Assembly (NCBI RefSeq): GCF_026240095.1
Contig: NZ_JAPIVG010000002.1
Span: forward strand, 372,001-436,000
Length of the DNA stretch: 64,000 bases
Origin: Pedobacter sandarakinus
Lineage (GTDB): Bacteria > Bacteroidota > Bacteroidia > Sphingobacteriales > Sphingobacteriaceae
Reading direction: 5' to 3'
In this document: in pieces, positions 61,414 to 64,000 of the stretch
Position numbering within the stretch: position 1 is the stretch's first letter
Layout: each line of letters starts with the position of its first letter
Made by a program: the position numbers and the translations under genes
The notes under the pieces: model-generated
Databases searched by the model: none
What the model was told of the DNA's origin: nothing
The model's input: only the letters and a program-made list of their open reading frames with translations

Positions 61414-62880
61414 TTATTTTAGTTTTTCAAGTATCAATTCGTTTATTTTTTTTGCATCCGCCTTCCCCTTCGCCAACTTCATTACATCTCCAACAAAAAG
61501 CCCTAACACTCCCTTTTTACCTTTTTTGAAGGCCTCAACCTGCTGCGGGTAATTAGCTAGCACCGTTTCAATAAATTCATCGAGTTCATCGGTGTTTTCA
61601 CTAATTAGTAGATTTAGCGATTGAGCCAAAGCGGCAACATCGTTTTGCTCAGTTTGTGTCTCAATGGCGGGCAACAATTGCTGAACCGCCACCTTTTGCG
61701 ACAGCTTCTTGTTATCAACTAGATTTATTGTAGCTGCTAGCTGCTGGGGTTTAACCAGGTATTGTTTAATCGTAATTGCTTTATCATTTAAAACCGCCCT
61801 GATAGGCCCTATCAGCCAATTAATTAGGCTCTTTTTAACGTTAATGAAGGGCAATGCCGAATTGAAATAATTTAACAATTCCAGGTCTTCTGCAAAGATT
61901 GCAGCATCTGCATTAGTAATTCCAAACTCCGATATCATTTGTTTTGAGATCTGGTTTGGCAGAACCGGCATTGCGTTCTTAATCTCATTTAACCAATCAT
62001 CTGCAATATAAATGGGTTGTAAATCCGGATCAGCAAAATATCGATAGTCATTGGCTTCTTCTTTAGTTCGCATTGGCGAGGTTGTCCCTTTATCAGCATC
62101 GAAATTTAAAGTACTTTGCAAAATTGTACCGCCATTATCAATTACCTCTATTTGTCTGGTAAATTCAAAATCCATAGCCCTACGTACGTTACGCATGGAA
62201 TTTAAGTTTTTTACCTCGCAGCGTGTGCCAAATTCACTTGCGCCCACTGGTCGTATAGAAATGTTTGCATCGCAGCGTAAACTGCCTTCTTCCATGTTCC
62301 CATCACTAACATTTAGATGGCGTACCAATTTTCTAACTTCGTTCAGCAGCGCTGATGCTTCTTCCGATGTACGGATGTCTGGTTCCGTTACAATCTCTAT
62401 CAAAGGTACTCCGGCACGGTTCAAATCTACAAGCGAGAATCTATCATCCTGATCGTGGATGCTTTTTCCTGCATCTTCTTCTAAATGAATTCTATTAATT
62501 CCAATCCTCTTTGAAGAACCATCGGCAAGCGCTAACTCCAGAAAACCATTTATACATATAGGCTGATTGTCTTGCGTAATTTGGTAGCCTTTAGGCAAAT
62601 CTGCGTAAAAGTAATTTTTACGATCGAAATGGTTGGTTTGGTTAATGGTGCAATTCAAAGCTAAGCCAATACGTACAGCTTTTTCTACCACCTCTTTATT
62701 TAGCTTTGGCAAGGCTCCAGGAAGTGCCAATGAAACAGTAGAGATGTTCTGGTTTGGCTGCGCACCAAAAGTGGTGCTATCTGCCGAAAATATTTTAGTA
62801 TTCGTATTTAATTGAACATGTATTTCAAGTCCCGAAACAAGTTCGTACTGATGTTGTGGGCTTCTTTGTTGTAAAGGCAT
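61414..62880 (-). CDS. gatB: Asp/Glu-tRNA amidotransferase subunit B
   Basis: A 488-residue subunit of the GatCAB complex that converts Glu-tRNAGln (and Asp-tRNAAsn) to the amide form. The start region ELVSGLEIHVQLNT, ADLPKGYQITQDNQPI, DLNRAGVPLIEIVTEPD and RCDANISIRP are all family-typical; the tRNA-binding C-terminal YqeY-like domain is at the end (KKGVLGLFVGDVMK). GatA and GatC are not in this window. The start at MPLQQRSPQHQYELVSG is the only ATG near the conserved region. Confidence 0.96.
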   Translation of the reverse strand: MPLQQRSPQHQYELVSGLEIHVQLNTNTKIFSADSTTFGAQPNQNISTVSLALPGALPKLNKEVVEKAVRIGLALNCTINQTNHFDRKNYFYADLPKGYQITQDNQPICINGFLELALADGSSKRIGINRIHLEEDAGKSIHDQDDRFSLVDLNRAGVPLIEIVTEPDIRTSEEASALLNEVRKLVRHLNVSDGNMEEGSLRCDANISIRPVGASEFGTRCEVKNLNSMRNVRRAMDFEFTRQIEVIDNGGTILQSTLNFDADKGTTSPMRTKEEANDYRYFADPDLQPIYIADDWLNEIKNAMPVLPNQISKQMISEFGITNADAAIFAEDLELLNYFNSALPFINVKKSLINWLIGPIRAVLNDKAITIKQYLVKPQQLAATINLVDNKKLSQKVAVQQLLPAIETQTEQNDVAALAQSLNLLISENTDELDEFIETVLANYPQQVEAFKKGKKGVLGLFVGDVMKLAKGKADAKKINELILEKLK

Positions 62881-63071
62881 TTAATTGTTGTTAACCACAG
62901 ATAAATAAGATTAGGATTCTTGATTATCCCGCTTAAAATTTCCTCAAATATAGTTAAAGAATGTCAAATGAAACCATTTGAATAATTATCAGATTGAATC
63001 CAACTGCTATTTTGCGAAGGAATGGTCTTTACGGAATTGTCATTTTTCAATTTTCTGTTACAATAGTTTTT

Positions 63072-63087
63072 TTGGCACAACGTTTGA
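63072..63087 (+). promoter_or_regulatory. Sigma-54-like promoter upstream of the Tyr/Arg-rich secreted protein
   Basis: TTGGCAC (63072-63078), then 5 bp, then TTGA (consensus TGGCAC-N5-TTGC). The -24 half is perfect and the spacing is exact; only the -12 C is A. It would start transcription near 63099, about 19 bp before the ATG at 63118. Confidence 0.5.
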
Positions 63088-63117
63088 AATTGTGTACACA
63101 CACAAATAGAAACGATT

Positions 63118-63609
63118 ATGAAAAAGTTATTGATTATCTCTGCGATTGTAGGAATCATAGGATTAACCTCAAATCAATCTAGCGCTCAGGTAAATGTTAA
63201 TGTAAATATTGGTCGACAGCCGGCTTGGGTTCCAGTTGGTTACCAAAACGTAAATTATTATTATCTCCCAGAAGTACAATCATATTATTATGTGCCGCAG
63301 AGACAGTTCGTTTACCTTAGCGGCAACCGTTGGACCAGATCAAGGTACTTACCTACCAGATATAGAGGTTACGATTTGAACCGCGGCCGGAAAATAGTCG
63401 TCCATGGGAACAGTCCGTACAGAAGTTATAATATACACCGGACAAGATATTCGAGAAACGTTAATGTGGTTCGTTCGTCATACGGGGGATACAACAGGGT
63501 AAGATATGTTGCCCCGAAGGCACATTATAAACCGACTAAGTATAAGGGAAATTTGGGACATGGACCTAGACATGATCATGGCAAGGGGCATGGTAGAGGA
63601 AGGCATTAA
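63118..63609 (+). CDS. Basic Tyr/Arg-rich secreted protein
   Basis: A 163-residue exported protein: signal peptide ending SSAQ (residue 24), then alternating VNVNVNIG strands, and a mature chain heavy in Tyr, Arg and Asn (NYYYLPEVQSYYYVP, RYLPTRYRGYDLNRG). The C-terminus is Gly/His-rich (GHGPRHDHGKGHGRGRH). The charge is strongly positive, so it may bind DNA, polysaccharide or metal at the surface. I know similar small secreted proteins in Pedobacter-like genomes without assigned role. It has a good sigma-54-like promoter and a strong terminator. Confidence 0.85.
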   Translation: MKKLLIISAIVGIIGLTSNQSSAQVNVNVNIGRQPAWVPVGYQNVNYYYLPEVQSYYYVPQRQFVYLSGNRWTRSRYLPTRYRGYDLNRGRKIVVHGNSPYRSYNIHRTRYSRNVNVVRSSYGGYNRVRYVAPKAHYKPTKYKGNLGHGPRHDHGKGHGRGRH

Positions 63610-63614
63610 ATAAG

Positions 63615-63638
63615 AAAAGAGGCATGTGCCTCTTTTTT
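63615..63638 (+). terminator. Terminator after the secreted-protein gene
   Basis: AAAAGAGGC (63615-63623) pairs with GCCTCTTTT (63628-63636) around ATGT, followed by more T residues. Confidence 0.9.
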
Positions 63639-63802
63639 GTTTTAAAATCTTTTTCCAAGTGTTATTCCTATTCGTGGATAGGCTTCAATACAACGATTGT
63701 CTCATCCTACGCTAATAATAGACGCAAATCCAATGAAAATTTTTATAATCTGAGCGGCAGAATAATGTGTTCACACAGCAAAGGCTAGCAAGCCATCAAG
63801 GA

Positions 63803-63844
63803 TACAGTTAGTTTACCTGCCTATTTAGAGGTGAACTAACTGTA
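63803..63844. other. 16-bp near-perfect hairpin downstream of alaS
   Basis: TACAGTTAGTTTACCT (63803-63818) pairs with AGGTGAACTAACTGTA (63829-63844) with one G-T wobble and a 10-nt loop. There is no T-run on either side, so it is not a classic terminator. It lies 28 bp past the alaS stop codon. Confidence 0.5.
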
Positions 63845-63871
63845 ACAATATCGGAATAGATGTAAAAAATG

Positions 63872-64000
63872 TTAATTTACTTTGATAAACGCCTCTGCCT
63901 TCTCTAACACAGTTGGCAATCCTGCCGGATTTTTCCCGCCTGCTGTTGCATAGAATGGCTGGCCACCGCCCCCACCTTGTATTTCTTTCCCCAATTCCCT
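63872..64000 (-). CDS. alaS: Alanyl-tRNA synthetase, C-terminal end (partial)
   Basis: The last 42 codons of a gene that runs off the right edge on the minus strand. The reading frame gives [21 protein letters not shown] and ends AEAFIKVN. The [20 protein letters not shown] pattern is the C-terminal C-Ala domain of AlaS, which charges tRNAAla with alanine. The catalytic and editing domains lie outside the window. Confidence 0.9.
   Translation of the reverse strand, partial: RELGKEIQGGGGGQPFYATAGGKNPAGLPTVLEKAEAFIKVN

Noticed and set aside
1..64000. tRNA genes, CRISPR arrays, insertion sequences and riboswitches
   Set aside because: None could be supported: no cloverleaf-type sequence, no regularly spaced identical repeats of CRISPR length, no transposase ORF and no recognisable riboswitch core upstream of bioB, ribD or the Mg2+ transporters.

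Overview
This window looks like a chromosomal segment of an AT-rich Bacteroidota bacterium, most likely from the Sphingobacteriaceae (Pedobacter-like). Evidence for this: a PorP/SprF protein paired with a type IX-type C-terminal sorting-domain adhesin; promoters of the Bacteroidota TAnnTTTG form; many lipoproteins with relaxed lipoboxes; and the general gene set. There are no insertion sequences, CRISPR arrays, prophage genes or tRNAs that I can see. The genus is inferred from gene style, not from a database search.

Layout. 0.1-5.1 kb: two tandem TPR secretory proteins and gyrA, on the minus strand. 5.4-13.5 kb: an MFS exporter, a FUSC-type membrane protein, and a convergent three-gene surface operon (adhesin, SprF-like protein, small secreted protein). 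13.5-24.7 kb: ohr with a phased repeat array upstream, bioB, mgtE, corA, a WbqC protein, a lipid A-type acyltransferase, a glycosyltransferase, a cysteine-less TlpA-like protein, aroQ, xerD, prmC and ribD. 24.7-30.3 kb: a DMT transporter, a YigZ protein, a nucleoside phosphorylase, a DUF1398 protein, galM and galK in divergent orientation, and a SpoU methyltransferase. 30.3-46.6 kb: an OmpA porin, a degenerate DEAD-box protein, an LD-carboxypeptidase, a 438-residue protein of unknown function, hsp20, a thioesterase, a GlcD-type flavoprotein, folB, a glutaryl-CoA dehydrogenase-like gene, lysA and lysC flanking two tiny membrane-protein genes, and a phosphohexomutase.

46.8-54.5 kb is the most distinctive region. 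It is a run of about eleven co-oriented exported proteins that contains two consecutive MbnP-like lipoprotein / di-heme MauG-like peroxidase pairs. The pairs are followed by an outer-membrane protein with an N-terminal CxxCxC motif, two small helical secreted proteins, a YHS metal-binding protein, a SCO-type copper chaperone and a monoheme cytochrome c. The set reads as an envelope copper/redox module. The protein families are recognisable, but the duplicated arrangement and several members have no assigned role that I know of.

54.5-64 kb: RNase P RNA, an NtrC-type sigma-54 activator, a ClC transporter with CBS domains, an RluA pseudouridine synthase, an OmpR/PhoB response regulator preceded by an 11-bp-phased GTTAA array, a TlpA lipoprotein, gatB, a basic Tyr/Arg-rich secreted protein, and the 3' end of alaS running off the right edge.

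Regulatory signals seen directly: ten strong hairpin terminators or terminator-like hairpins; a series of TAnnTTTG promoter elements, three of them so close to the start codon that the mRNA would be nearly leaderless; three sigma-54-like -24/-12 sites of decreasing quality; a 22-bp-phased TTTACAYGAA array upstream of ohr; and an 11-bp-phased GTTAA array upstream of the PhoB-like regulator.
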